Shown here piece by piece: positions 21,641-36,944 of a stretch of DNA of 64,000 nucleotides (its first letter is position 1; each line of letters opens with the position of its first letter). The notes under the pieces were generated by a model. That model ran no database searches, was not told where the DNA came from, and saw only the letters and a list, made by a program, of their open reading frames with translations. The DNA is from Clitopilus passeckerianus (Eukaryota; Basidiomycota; Agaricomycetes; Agaricales; Entolomataceae), in assembly GCA_944990035.1 (NCBI GenBank), contig CALYLX010000117.1, positions 62,001 to 126,000 on the forward strand. The letters run 5' to 3'. A program made the translations under genes and the position numbers.

Positions 21641-23172
21641 TCATGATTCCGCGTCCAACTTCACTTTCTTCTCGGCACCGGAATCCTCAACATCTTCCTC
21701 TGCTTTCCGCTTTCCGTTTCCATTCGTGACATCACTATCTGCTGCGGCCTTTTTCTTCTTCTTGACAATTCCGGTGAGGTCGTTGACCGCAGCCTGGGGA
21801 ACTGGTGCCGGTGCCGATGAACCACTGTTGAGTTCTTTATCAAGGGCCTGAGCGGCAAGTGCGGGTGCCGACATCTGGGATGTATCATTCGCAGGAGACG
21901 TTTTGAGTTCTTCAACCTGCGCCAAAAACAAAGTCAGCTCTGGAAAGGCAAGTCGGAGACGAAATCATTTCACCTTGAGAGCAAGGTCTTCCCTGAGCTC
22001 AGTCAATTCCTTGATTTCCGCCTCGATTTGGTTCTTCGTCATTTTCCCTACCAAGTCGTCCCTCACCAACTTCACAGTTGCTTTGCTTTTCCCCTTCACA
22101 TCTGGCTTCGTATCCTCGGTGGATGCTAAGGATGCAGGTGGCTGAGGAGGAGCCTGAAGGCCGTCCCGGAGTTCAACCAAACGGCTTTCTATACTCTGGA
22201 GAGCCTTCTCGGCATGTGTTATAGCGTCTGCCAAGCGGCCAGGGGTAAGGTCAAGCGCGATGCTGAGCTTATAGTGGGCTTCAGCGATGTGTCGGGAGGA
22301 GATGGGGAGAATGTCATTTTTGAGTGTGAGGCCAGCCTCGTAGTCAGTGATTGCTTGTTCGAATTTTTCTGCACGGAAATTAGAAGACTGCGGTGCATTT
22401 CCAGAAAGAACTTACCTGTCTCCAGAGATACGTCTCCGAGTGTGATGAATGTGTCTGCGAGTTTGAGCTTAGCCTCCTCATCCTCATCTTTCTGCTTTTC
22501 ATAAATTGCGCGAGCAAGGTCTAGGACTTCCCAAGCGGCGTTGAAGTCGTCCTCGGGCTCTCCATCATCACCGTCTTCATCATTATTGCCCCCTTCGTCG
22601 TCGGCCTCGGCTATTGTCTGCGCGGCTTGGGCGAATAGGTCGACGGTAGGGTCCTCGTCGTCTTCTGCATCTCCGGAGAACGAGAGGATAGGGCCACCGT
22701 TTGCATTTGTTGCAGAGCTGTAAATTCACAAGGTCAAAAGGCCAACAGAGCAAATAGACGGATGCACCAACCTTCTTCCTCCTTCCCCTCTGTGGGCTCT
22801 TCCTTGCCCAACACCGTGCTTTGGGCAATTGCATTCTCAAGCAGGGCCTTTCCGTAGGCAAAGTACAGGTCTGCAATTTCAGGACTATCTTCGCCCACCT
22901 TCTTTGTCCTGTTAAAATGTGCGTAATCCATCAGCGCATCTGGTGAGGTAGCGTGGTGGAAGACGCGACATTACATTAGCTCGAGGGCGGTGGCATAGTG
23001 TTCAACAGCCTGCTCGTATTTTTTGAGCGCAAAGGCGCGTTTTGCGTGTTCAATGGCACTTTCGACTGACTGCTCCGGGACGGATGCGTCTTGTGGCTCT
23101 GGTTTGGGTCTGTGCGCTTTGGGATGAATATAACTGCAGCCAGTAAGTTTCTGCGCCCACTTACGAGGACAT
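21641..23172 (-). CDS. NASP/Sim3/Hif1-type histone chaperone (SHNi-TPR)
   Basis: Histone H3-H4 chaperone of the NASP family. Six exons on the minus strand (23172-23165, 23109-22975, 22908-22768, 22717-22416, 22368-21974, 21916-21641) give 418 aa. The first exon is 8 nt and supplies ATG-TCC-TC. The TPR/SHNi repeats read SAIEHAKRAFALKKYEQAVEHY, ADLYFAYGKALLENAIAQ, EVLDLARAIYEKQ and ADTFITLGDVSLETEKFEQA, with ILPISSRHIAEAHYKLSIAL typical of the family. An acidic loop (DDEGGNNDEDGDDGEPEDD) interrupts TPR2 as in NASP. The C-terminus carries a basic nuclear-localisation-like stretch, VKKKKKAAADS. It diverges from the HNH-like gene across 185 nt. Confidence 0.9.
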
Positions 23173-23357
23173 TTTCTTGGAGAGGACTCAGGGATATGAA
23201 GCTGGAGTTGGTGGTCGGGGAGCAATGTGAACCTTGCAAGCGGCGCTCTCGGGAGATCAGCAGTTTAGCAGTCACAAGACAAACGGGGACAAAGCAGCTG
23301 TTTTCACTCAACAACTGACGCCCACAATGGCCCACAGCTTTCCTTTGTTCTTCCACA
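23173..23357. promoter_or_regulatory. Divergent intergenic promoter, NASP-type / HNH-like gene
   Basis: 185 nt separate the two start codons. An out-of-frame upstream ATG at about 23327 precedes the start of the HNH-like gene and could dampen its translation. Confidence 0.4.
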
Positions 23358-24224
23358 ATGTCGGAATCTTCTCGCGATAGAGACAGCGAAATCGACCATG
23401 GTACTGGCCACGACATGTCAAACTTTCGTGACAATGTTCCTCGATCCTCTAAGAATCCTGTTTGGGCTGTCGATCCTAATGACGGTCGTTGCTTGATAGA
23501 AAACATACCAGCTATATTAGTCGTACAGTTTACCCACTGTGTCCCGAAACAAGAGGCTCGCAGACTAGATCTGGTATGCTGCAGAGATGCGAACTGCATA
23601 TTTGCTCACTGCTCTCCAGATGGCTAACCTCGAATGGTGGTGGAACATGGATCGACGCACTCTGAATCTGGATACCCCATATAACATCTTTCGAAGTACA
23701 GTGTCAATAGGCTGGTCTCATCCGAAGTCTTATCTATTTTGCAGTCGGGATTAGTCTCAGACGCGTCTACGAGAACCAGGAGGCTGTGACTTGGATGCTC
23801 GTCCCGGAGGACCAGATTGTCCAACAATATCATCAGGCGATTCATGCTGATGGTAATGTCTGGAGAACTGATCGAGGATTATTCCCCAATATAGATGTAC
23901 GTATGGCTAGTTTTCTCTGCCTTTCAGATGGGCACTCACACCGACACACTCAGAACGGAGTGTTCAAGTATCGTTTCAAGCCGATTGATAAAGTCTTTCA
24001 ATAAACCTTCATCAACCGTCAGGATACGCTGCCAACAGGAGTTCAACTCTCACACGAACATATCCACACCTATTTCTGGCCCTATGAAAAACTTCCCCCT
24101 TGTCAAGAGTCATCTCCACCCCAAATTCGTCATTCTTGAGGCTGGTCGTAAGTTGCGGAAATTGTCATCTCGACTCGAGAAGCGGATACAATTACGGCTC
24201 AAGATCCTGTGCTACTCCAGATAA
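23358..24224 (+). CDS. HNH nuclease-like domain protein of an Agaricomycete family, tentative
   Basis: Exons read as 23358-23573, 23620-23695, 23745-23896, 23954-23992 and 24023-24224. The protein carries a DPNDGRCLIENIPAILVVQF segment, then THCVPKQEARRLDL, LEWWWNMDRRTLNLDTPYN, WMLVPEDQIVQQYHQAI and KSHLHPKFVILEAGRKL. From memory, this layout (a cysteine in a C-L-I-x-N context, a T-H-C pair, then LEWWW and RxTLNLDTxxN) is that of a family of HNH-like proteins abundant in Agaricomycetes with no assigned role; I could not verify this. The frame changes at the C-run 24095-24099, where one C fewer would join YFWPYEKLP to LVKSH and give 227 aa. The donor at 23993 is weak and the C-terminal exon could extend further. 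Confidence 0.6.
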
Positions 24225-24684
24225 GTCAGATATACTCTGCCCGGACTCAACCTTGTCCAGATCCTTATTTCATCGGTGTCTGGGCAAGTTTGGGCGACAC
24301 TGGCGACGAAGATCTCGACGGATCTACGCTCAACGGTTGACCAGCATCTTGAGCAAAGTGGAAAAAACTTTCTATTTTCTCTTCCTCGCACCTCAGGGAT
24401 CTGAGCGCATAAACGTGGATTCCAGCCCTTGCCCCCGTTACATGTTGCTGTGTTCCGTTGTATACACACATAGTTGGAGATAAATTTGGAATAATGAATT
24501 GACAAAGCAAACCGTGGTATACTGGACAATTACAAAGGAGTGTGAAGTGTCCCGAAGAAAAATCAAAAAGAGAACAGGGAATAGAGTCGAGGTAAAACAG
24601 AAAGAGAAACAAAGGAATGACGGTGAACTAGATGACACTACTACTAAGATATTCGACTCAAACAGCTTGAGTCAGAATCAAGGC
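24225..24684. other. Intergenic, convergent 3' regions
   Basis: About 460 nt between the convergent 3' ends of the HNH-like and AP180 genes. Frames in both directions lack family resemblance. An additional 3' exon of the HNH-like gene in the first part cannot be excluded. Confidence 0.5.
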
Positions 24685-27600
24685 TCAAATCAACGACGTG
24701 GTCTGCTGCTGTTGCTGCTGCTGGCCGGTCTGCCCAGTTCCTCCCAACCCGGAGCTAAATGCACCCCCACCAAGGTTGAACGAACTATTTCCGGTCATGA
24801 ATGACGGAAGCCCAGGAACAGGGGGCGCTGGCTGTGATCCCGCCCCTCCGAAAGCATTCAATCCACCCCCAGCCATTGATGCGCGGAATGGATTGGCTGC
24901 ACCTGCCCCACCCGTCATCTGGGGACGCAACCCTACACCAGTAGTGTTTCCATTCAGGTTCATGCTACTGAGCCCACTCGTCGTACTGGACAAACTCGAT
25001 GCGAAGGGCGTCGATGAGGAGAACTGCGTCGATCCACTGAAAGCGCCACCGCCTAGTGCCGGTGCTGAAGTTGTGGCTCCCGTCGGGTTAGTCGACGAGG
25101 GTGTCGAGTTCGAGCCGGGCTCTGAGATGGTAGGCAAGGTCTCCATTAACGAAGCGCCAAATGCACTTGTGGGCTTGAATGGCTTCAAGCCCACGAACCC
25201 AGTCTTCTGAGGCTGCAACGCTCCTGCCAGTGACACATTGATTGAAGGTGTAGATGAGGTCTGCGAGGTGCCGGTAGGGTTGGTGCCGAAAAATGACGAG
25301 GATTGCGAGGAGCCAGTTGGGTTGGTGCCAAAGAGAGAGGATGAAGCCTGAGAAGAGCCAGTGGAGGTTCCAAACAACGAAGATCCGGGGGAGAATGCGG
25401 AGCTCGCAGCGGAATCTGCTGTATTGTTCGGAGGTGAACTGGGCCTGGCATTCAGGGCTCCCGTATTGCCATTCGGCTTTGTGGAAGAGAAGGAAGAAGC
25501 AATGCTACCCATATCCGTTGATCCTACACTCAACGCCCCACTCGAGAAATTGAATCCACCAAAGCCGGTCTGTTGAGGCTGCTGAGGTTGTGGTGCAGGA
25601 GCGCCAAATGGTGTACTCTGTTGTGGTTGCTGCTGCTGTTGAGGCTGGTTCTGGCTTTGGCTGGATCCCAGCCCCATGCTTAATTCAAACAACGTTGGCT
25701 GCTTGGTGGGCATTGGCGGTGGTGGCGTAGTGGAGACCGGTCCGAACGGATTCTTGGTACCCGTCTGATGCCTCTTGACGGGCTGGGCTTCTGGAAGCGA
25801 AGTCTTGTTCCCCAAAGTTGTCAATGGCGTCGATGACGGTCTGGCAGGTAAATCGCTCGGTCCCGACACCTTTGGATTATGGCTCTGTGCCTGGGCCACT
25901 GGCGTAAAAGTGGACGGGAATCCTGCAGATGTTGACGATGAGCTAAATGGTCCGGAGGGTTGCATCCCCGTCGGCTGCATGTTCATACTGGGGAAAGGAT
26001 TCGAAGCACCGTTCTGCTGCTGTTGACCAGTGGCTTGAGGTTGGAACATGCCCGTAGCCTGGGGAAAGAGCATGCTCTGCCTGAAGGGATTCGCTCCCGT
26101 AGCCTGCGGTCGCAGGAAATTAGCCTGCTGAGGAGCGAAGACTGATTGCTGGCCGCTAGCTGGGGCCGAGTTAGGCGCCTGCAACCCGGTTGGAGAGGGA
26201 GCATTGAGCCCAGGCATTCCTGCCTGTTGCTGCTGCATAAACGATGCGAAGGACGGTTGGCCTGTGGCCTGGCGTTGGAGGTTGAAGGGGTTGGTTGACA
26301 TAGAGTTGGGCATAACGGTATGTTGAGGTTGAATAAAACCCGTTTGCTGGACATTGAGGAAGGGCTGGCCGGTCATTTGCATTTGGGCGAAGGGGTTTGC
26401 GGCGCTTTGTGCATGGAAGTGCGCTGTGGTTGGGCTGAAGTGGAGTTTCTTGATTAGCACTTTATTTGGTAGTTCAATTAGAAACTGACCTGTTCGTTTG
26501 AGGATTAAACATCGTTGTTTGTTCTTGCTCGATAGCGGCGAAGAAATCAAGAACATCCTTTGACGCTGCTGGTGCAGAAGAACTAGCGGCAGTGCTGCTA
26601 GTTGCACCGGCTCCATTAGTCTCGGGCTTTTTGGAGGGTGTTACTAAAAAGCGAATAGATATAATTAGCTTAGCGCACAAAAAAGGCACATATATGCTCA
26701 CCTGGCTCGGCCTTCTTCGCTGGTGCAGCTGCAGCGCCGCTAGGATGATCTGCTGCATCCTTGTTGACCTTGTATTCGATGCGGTTTTGTTCAAAATTGG
26801 GGTCATCGAGGTATTCTTGGAGGGCGCCTGCTAACGAGACTGGCGCCTGAACGGAGATGAGCTCGAAATTACTTCATGAAAGAATCAGCTTGCTTACGTG
26901 CTTGAGATTTGGTATAGGCACATTCAGAAGGTTCTGCAGTTTCTTTGCAACTCCGAGATATTCCACCACGCGTTCTGTTTGCTTGCAGAAATGCCGATAG
27001 ATATCAAGAGCTTCTTTTGCATCGACCTTTGACATCTCAAAGTAATGTTCTGGAATTTTCTGTAAGCGAGTCCAATTCAAAGGAGGATCAGGAAAAGCGA
27101 CAGACCTAGCAGATTGATAACACCTTCATTTCCAGCTTGGAAGAGAATCAGGAGATCCTTCACAAGCATACGTAGCGCCATTATTGACAATTCATCCTCC
27201 AGATCATCCATATAAAACTGTTCCACATGGCGCTGATGTGAGGAAATGTATTAATCAAAAAAAGGTGCAACATACCCGGCATTCGACGAGGGTATCAATC
27301 ATCCTATGAACCGCCTTCGTTTCCCTCAACAAGCCCTTCTCTACAGTCATCGACCGTAGTTTCCGTCCGACCACAGTTTTGCTCCTGGACATGCCACCAG
27401 ACGGCGGCGCTAAGCTAGATTTGCCCTTTTTGTTGTCCGAGATAGGTCTTCGTCAATCATGACTGAGTTACGCATGTCCCTGTTAGTTTCTGATTGCACA
27501 CGAATAGCGTCATGTTTGAGATCGCGGTACGCCCGGATGCGGGAGTCAAGATAGATGGCATAGTGTTGGATGTTTTCTGGGGTAGCGTAACCTGGTTGCA

Positions 27601-28056
27601 GGGAGCATAGTTGAATACATCGGATGGGCAACACGAATGGGAAAACCATGCTTACCATCCCAATTCCCACTAGACACATTTCGTAACCTCAATACTTCGG
27701 ATGAAGAGAGGTAGCTCAGTACATTGTCCGTAGAGCCATTCCGTATCATTGTGTGCAAAACAATGAGGGCCTTGAAAACCACCTTTAAAATTGTTGTGTT
27801 TAGCTCCTCTAGTTCTCAATGTGTTGAAGTACTTACCACCGAGTTTGGCTCCCTGAAGCGTGGCGAAAGAGCCTTGCAAACATCGTGGACAGCTCCGTCA
27901 TCAGACCAAGTAGCTGCAATGATGGGTTCAAGGTACTATCCATTCCATTTCAGCTGCCATTCGAATCTGGGAGTCTTATGCAGGGCATACCTTGGCCTTT
28001 GGCGGTGCACTCTTGGGCTTGCATGCCAATTTGACGACTTTATCGTAGCTGGACAT
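24685..28056 (-). CDS. AP180/CALM-type clathrin assembly protein (ANTH domain)
   Basis: Endocytic adaptor (yeast YAP1801/1802) that binds PtdIns(4,5)P2 and clathrin. Nine exons on the minus strand, from 28056-27991 to 26434-24685, giving about 960-973 aa. The ANTH domain starts MSSYDKVVKLACKPK and runs through VVFKALIVLHTMIRNGS, AIYLDSRIRAYRDLKHDAIR, LTVEKG-like SMTVEKGLLRETKAV, CRFYMDDLEDELS, LFQAGNEGVINLLEHYFEMS and VEYLGVAKKLQNLLNVPIPNLK. The tail is Gln/Pro/Thr-rich with many NPF tripeptides (ANPFAQM, TNPFNLQ, ANPFRQS, KNPFGPV), the ligand of EH domains, and ends in a polyGln stretch. A frame change near 27427-27431 is either a missing base in a T-run or a 38-nt intron. The donor at 27839/27836 is ambiguous by three bases. 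Confidence 0.9.
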
Positions 28057-28741
28057 GAGGAAAGTCCTTCAAGGCCGTCAGAGTGGATGATGAACAAGAC
28101 CGTGACAAATGTTGTGACGCCGGCATCAGGAAACGCACAAAGACTCCGAGCCTGAATGATCCATTCATGATCTCCTCCGAGTCTGTGCCCTCCATCCAAT
28201 CTCCAGTTTTGGGACTTGGATTGAACGGAGTATCTATGGACTACGCTAGAGCGGAGATCGTGCCAAGCCATTAGCTGCCAAGGTTCTCCCTCACAATTAG
28301 CTTTAACCGCCGTGCTTCTGTGCCAACCTAGCCTAGAACCACATGCAAGTGGCTTCCAGCTGACGAATCTCTTCCACCGTACTTGGTAGTTACCCTCCGT
28401 GAAGCAGCGCTGATTGCACAGTTGAGTGGCCCATCCAAATAGCATCCCATAAATAGATCTTAGCGGGCACATCTAAGGTATCGTAAACATTCCATCCACT
28501 TTTATGTTCTCTGTGTTTCTGGCAGTAGAAGCAATACCATGTTGTCGATATTCTAGCTAGTTATGAGCACAATGGTGACGATGGTATTTGCGCTCGTCGC
28601 GTCTTCGACCCCGTGTGATCGCGATGTTTTATTTTTGTCCCACTCCACTGATAGCTGCGCAACGTCTCAACTTGCCACGGATGGTAGATCCAACGTCTCA
28701 CTCGTATCTTCACCAAGTAACAGGCCACAAGAGCCACCGCC
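28057..28741. promoter_or_regulatory. Divergent intergenic region, AP180 / GH47 mannosidase
   Basis: 685 nt between two divergent start codons, the longest divergent gap in this half. A 178-codon minus frame runs through it into AP180 exon 1 in the wrong frame; it shows no family resemblance. I see no other structure. Confidence 0.4.
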
Positions 28742-31117
<2,376 letters not shown>

Positions 31118-31638
31118 TGCAATACATCCACGAAAACATATGCTTAGACTACCAGCAATAGTACTTGTTACTATACCGCCACTTGGTCCGTCGCAATGTA
31201 GCGTCGTAAGAACCTTGTGCTAGTTTTGGAGAAAGTGAATAACACGAATGTAGATCCGAAATTGCGGTGCCGTTGGAAACACAGGCAAAGCTGATTTTCA
31301 TGACATTTATCTCGTCCCTGTCAGGCTCCTGTTGGAAAGAAGGAAAGGCAGCATGATTAATCTTCCTTCTACTCTGTCTACAGCAAAAATAGGAACATCG
31401 GGCTGCCAGTGTACGAAAGCTAAGAGCGCTAACGCGACAGAAGGTCCGGTGGGCGGGATTACCGGGCCGCCGGCCTTATGCTCGTGAATCCCGTTTTGGA
31501 GGTGGTGAAGGGCTTTATAAAATGATCCCGTCCACTTGGAGGTGGGGGCGGGGATTTCTCCAGTTAGAGCACCATATAAGAACCCCACGTCTCCTGAACA
31601 GGTCGTCGTCATTCTCTGTACTTTTCCCTCGATACCAA
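31118..31638. promoter_or_regulatory. Glycerol kinase upstream region with TATA-like element
   Basis: 521 nt between the GH47 stop and the glycerol kinase start. A CATATAAG element at 31573-31580 lies about 60 nt upstream of the ATG and is a plausible TATA box. No gene-like frame is visible. Confidence 0.4.
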
Positions 31639-33664
<2,026 letters not shown>

Positions 33665-34002
33665 GGAATGTTTTAAACTGAATTTTGTGTCTCATATTTA
33701 ATGAATTACGATGTATGTATGTATGTAGTATATCCTGAATACCAAAGCCGAATACCTTTCGAAACTCTGATTCAAGTTCGAAGGACAAGCCTGAGGGCGC
33801 TAAACGAAACGGACCGCAAAGCCTGGCGGCTGATCCAATCAGAAACAAATGTAAATACTGCATGAAATTAGTGATCCCGCAAACCTTATTTTCATACAAC
33901 TATCAACAAAACTTTTGCCTTAGGTGAGTCCGCTTGAAGGTCTTCAGCTTTTCCCAAGCTAATCGCCTTATCCATCCACAGTCACCTTCTGACTCTACAG
34001 CC
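33665..34002 (+). promoter_or_regulatory. uS10 upstream region with probable 5'-UTR intron
   Basis: Holds a short ATGT tandem repeat (33711-33727) just after the glycerol kinase stop. Closer to the uS10 gene, TTAG|GTGAGT at 33924 is a strong donor, and CAG acceptors follow at 33981 and 34000, two bases before the ATG. This predicts a leader intron of about 58 or 77 nt, common in fungal ribosomal protein genes. Confidence 0.5.
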
Positions 34003-34491
34003 ATGAGTTACGTCGCTAAGGGAGATAAAGAATACGACGCAGCCGGCGCTGTTCCCGCTGCCAAAATTCACAAAATCAGGATCACCTTGACCAGCAGCAA
34101 TGTCAAGAACTTGGAGAAGTGTATGTTGATACTTTACTGCTCTGCACGAAGAGGCTAACGTTCAATCTCTTCATAGTCTCTGCTGACTTGATCAACCGTG
34201 CTAAGGACAAGCAGCTCCGTGTCAAGGGACCCGTCCGCCTCCCCACCAAGGTCCTCAAGATCACCACCCGTAAGACTGTACGTGGCGATATCCTGTATAT
34301 GTGAAGCTTGCACTTACGTTGTTCTTCCTCCCCTCCAGCCTTGCGGTGAGGGTTCTAAGACCTGGGACCGTTACGAACTCAAGATCCACAAGCGCTTGAT
34401 CGACCTCCACTCTTCCTCTGAGATCGTCAAGCAAATCACCAGCATCAGCTTGGAGCCCGGTGTTGAGGTTGAGGTCACCATCTCTGCTTAA
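34003..34491 (+). CDS. RPS20: 40S ribosomal protein uS10 (S20)
   Basis: Head protein of the small ribosomal subunit. Exons 34003-34120, 34177-34277 and 34339-34491 give 123 aa, the normal length for eukaryotic S20. The sequence follows the family closely: [80 protein letters not shown] and the end [14 protein letters not shown]. Codon bias is strong. Convergent with DBP9. Confidence 0.97.
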
Positions 34492-34638
34492 GGTGGAAGC
34501 GTGTAGTTCTCTCATTGTATACGACATTCGTCCATTACCAATGAAAGAAAGCCATTATGATCATGTCTTGAAGCTCTGGAGCGCCGGAATTGTACACATG
34601 TAATGAGGTTTAAATGCGTGGATATTAATACGTGTCCG

Positions 34639-36866
34639 CTACCGGAATTTCTTGAGAGGGTCGGATTTCTTTTTCCACCGCGTCCGCTGGTAGAACCTCC
34701 TCTACCCCTCCCTCGGCCGCGACCACGACCACGAGAATTGTTATTCTTCCTGAAGGGAACGAAACCAGGCTTCTCTGCCACCGTTTCTCCTGCTGTATCG
34801 TTACCCGCCACGGGCGTAACTTTGGGCATAAGGTATTTTGGTACATGTTTCATGTGGGACTGTACCCGTGTCGGATGAAGTGGTTTATCGTGTCGCAGGA
34901 ATTCCAGATCCAGAGGGTTATCTTCAAAATGAGCCTAGATCGCCAAAACGTGAGCAGATGCCCCGGGCGAGCAAGAATGAGACGAATGAGTACCTTCAGC
35001 TTATCTGAATTCAGAATCTCCGCTTTCAGCTCCTTGATCCTTGCCTCCTTGATCGCGCTCCTCGTCACACTCCTCAGTGCATCCTCCATCCTATACCTGA
35101 ACGCCTCCACCTGCCTCATATTGAAGTTATACTCCTTGATCTTGCTCCCTCTCGCTCCTTGCTCTTTCTCGATCTTCGCAAAGACGTCCTCGTCCTTCTT
35201 TGCACTAGGTAGACATCCAACGACCTTGTTCTTCCCCCACTGGTCCTGAGGAACAACGAAGGAGAGCGACATCCCCGTCCGACCCGCACGAGCTGTGCGC
35301 CCGACGCGGTGGGTATATGAACGCGATGACGTGGGCAGGTCGAAGTTGAGGACGCAAGCAACGTCGATGAAGTCGACGCCGCGGGTGACGCCGTATTCCT
35401 TGTCAGTGGACCGTTTCTGTTGTTTGCGTTTTTTGGATTTGGATTTGCTCTCCGGTTCGGGGAGGATGGCTTTTTGCGTTTTAGCGATGAAGAGGGTTCT
35501 GAAGATTCCGCGGGCTTTGAGTCTTCGGGCGCTGCATCTCTCTGGGTGGAAACAACTAGAAGAATATATCAGAATGTGGTAGAGAACGCGTCAAACGGAC
35601 ATTGCTTACATTCTTCCTCGTCGGATTCTGATTCTCCTTCCTCATCCGAGTCCTGCTCAATCGCCCCGCTCTCATCTGTGGCAATGATATAGTCATACAC
35701 GCCCTTGTTGAACTCCTGGACTACATGGTATCTAAACAAAACCCCGATGAGAGATCATGCTTGTGTCAGAATGCGACGAAAAACGAACCTTGAGTTCAAC
35801 GGTAGCTCTGAATTGAGTACACAGCTTTTTATTGAGAACTGTTCCAAGAACAGTTTGACTCGGTAGCTCCGGTCGACATCATTCACGAAGATGATGCATT
35901 TTCCTCTTATCAGTTTGAGTTTGAGGATCACGTAGGTGAGGAGGAATTTGTCGACTTCCGAACATCTGTAAAATGGTTATTATCTCACTTTTTTTTTTTG
36001 CTTCATGCACCGAAAATGCTGACCTGACAGCATATTGGCTTAGATTAGCCGCTTCGTCCTCATCTTCCTCCAACTTGAGTATCGCAGGGTTGTGTAGCGT
36101 GAGGCCCTTCAGCATCTCGACGTCTTCGGTCATTGTTGCACTCATTAGATAGGATTGGTAGATTTTGGGTAGGTATGATCCGCTAAAGATTTGTCGGACA
36201 TCTTCGTCGTGTCCATAGGAGAGAATAAGGTCGGCCTCGTCGATCACAAGGGATTCGAGAGATTGCAGAAGGAGAGTCTATTAAGAAGTCATGTAAAGAG
36301 GTACTTCCATAAGTGAACAGAATACACACTTTTGATTGGAGGAGAGTGAGTGCTCTGGAAGGGGTAGACACAACAATGTCAGGTTTATCTGAAAGCAGTA
36401 CTCGTTGAAGATGTGAAGTGGTTCCAGAGGCCACATTTATTGAAGTCACTTCTGCATCACAGTATGCAAGAAGAATACGCAAGTATCCGGATACTTGCTC
36501 TGCCAGTTCACGGGTAGGTACCAGGATGAGGGCTCTTGTAGCTTGTCGTTTTGGATCGTCGATGTCCAGAGCCTAGAAATAACCATGTTCTAGTTAAAAA
36601 CCGAGTATTAGGAGGCTAAGACGCACCGTTTTTGTGTTCAATATCTTTTGAGTGACCGGTACACAGTATGCAGCCGTCTTCCCGCTTCCCGTTCTGGCCC
36701 TCGCAAGAATATCCCTTCCTTCCAAAGCCAGTGGAATCGCCTTCGCCTGGACCAGAGTTGGTCTTGCAAACCCTCCATCCGCAAGTGCTCTTAGCAGCCT
36801 GCTGTCTAGTATGTGAGAGAATGAGGAGAATGAAGCCTTTTTGTCGACAAGACGTTCCTCCGCCAT
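34639..36866 (-). CDS. DBP9: DEAD-box RNA helicase DBP9 (DDX56), two one-base frame breaks
   Basis: Nucleolar helicase for 60S assembly. Seven exons on the minus strand: 36866-36627, 36572-36330, 36277-36024, 35965-35789, 35731-35610, 35555-34994 and 34934-34639. Motifs: Q-motif [20 protein letters not shown], motif [31 protein letters not shown], motif [10 protein letters not shown] (a D-E-A-D box), motif [29 protein letters not shown], and [10 protein letters not shown]. The frame jumps in an acidic/basic insert at the T-run 35471-35475 and again at 34670-34674; one extra base at each gives 631 aa and the family ending KKSDPLKKF. The tail has an RG repeat. Unrepaired, the last frame runs on to 34512. 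Confidence 0.9.
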
Positions 36867-36944
36867 GGCTTGAGGATGAACTTGGTCGTATTTTTGCCAA
36901 GCTCGATCAAATTCTCTGAAATCGCGGCGGAGTTCTAAATGAGG
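36867..36944. promoter_or_regulatory. 78-nt divergent promoter, DBP9 / ZNHIT2
   Basis: Only 78 nt separate the start codons of two divergent genes acting in RNP assembly. This must hold both 5' leaders and at least part of both promoters, so promoter elements probably reach into the neighbouring coding exons. Confidence 0.5.

Noticed and set aside
27936..28472. A 178-codon minus frame upstream of AP180
   Set aside because: It overlaps AP180 exon 1 in a different frame and lacks protein-like features.
31439..31470. GC-rich stretch with CCGGGCCGCCGG before glycerol kinase as a replication origin or attachment site
   Set aside because: It is a short GC-rich promoter patch without repeats or direct-repeat borders.
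33711..33727. The ATGT tandem repeat as a mobile-element trace
   Set aside because: Four units is ordinary microsatellite drift in a 3' flank; there are no flanking duplications.
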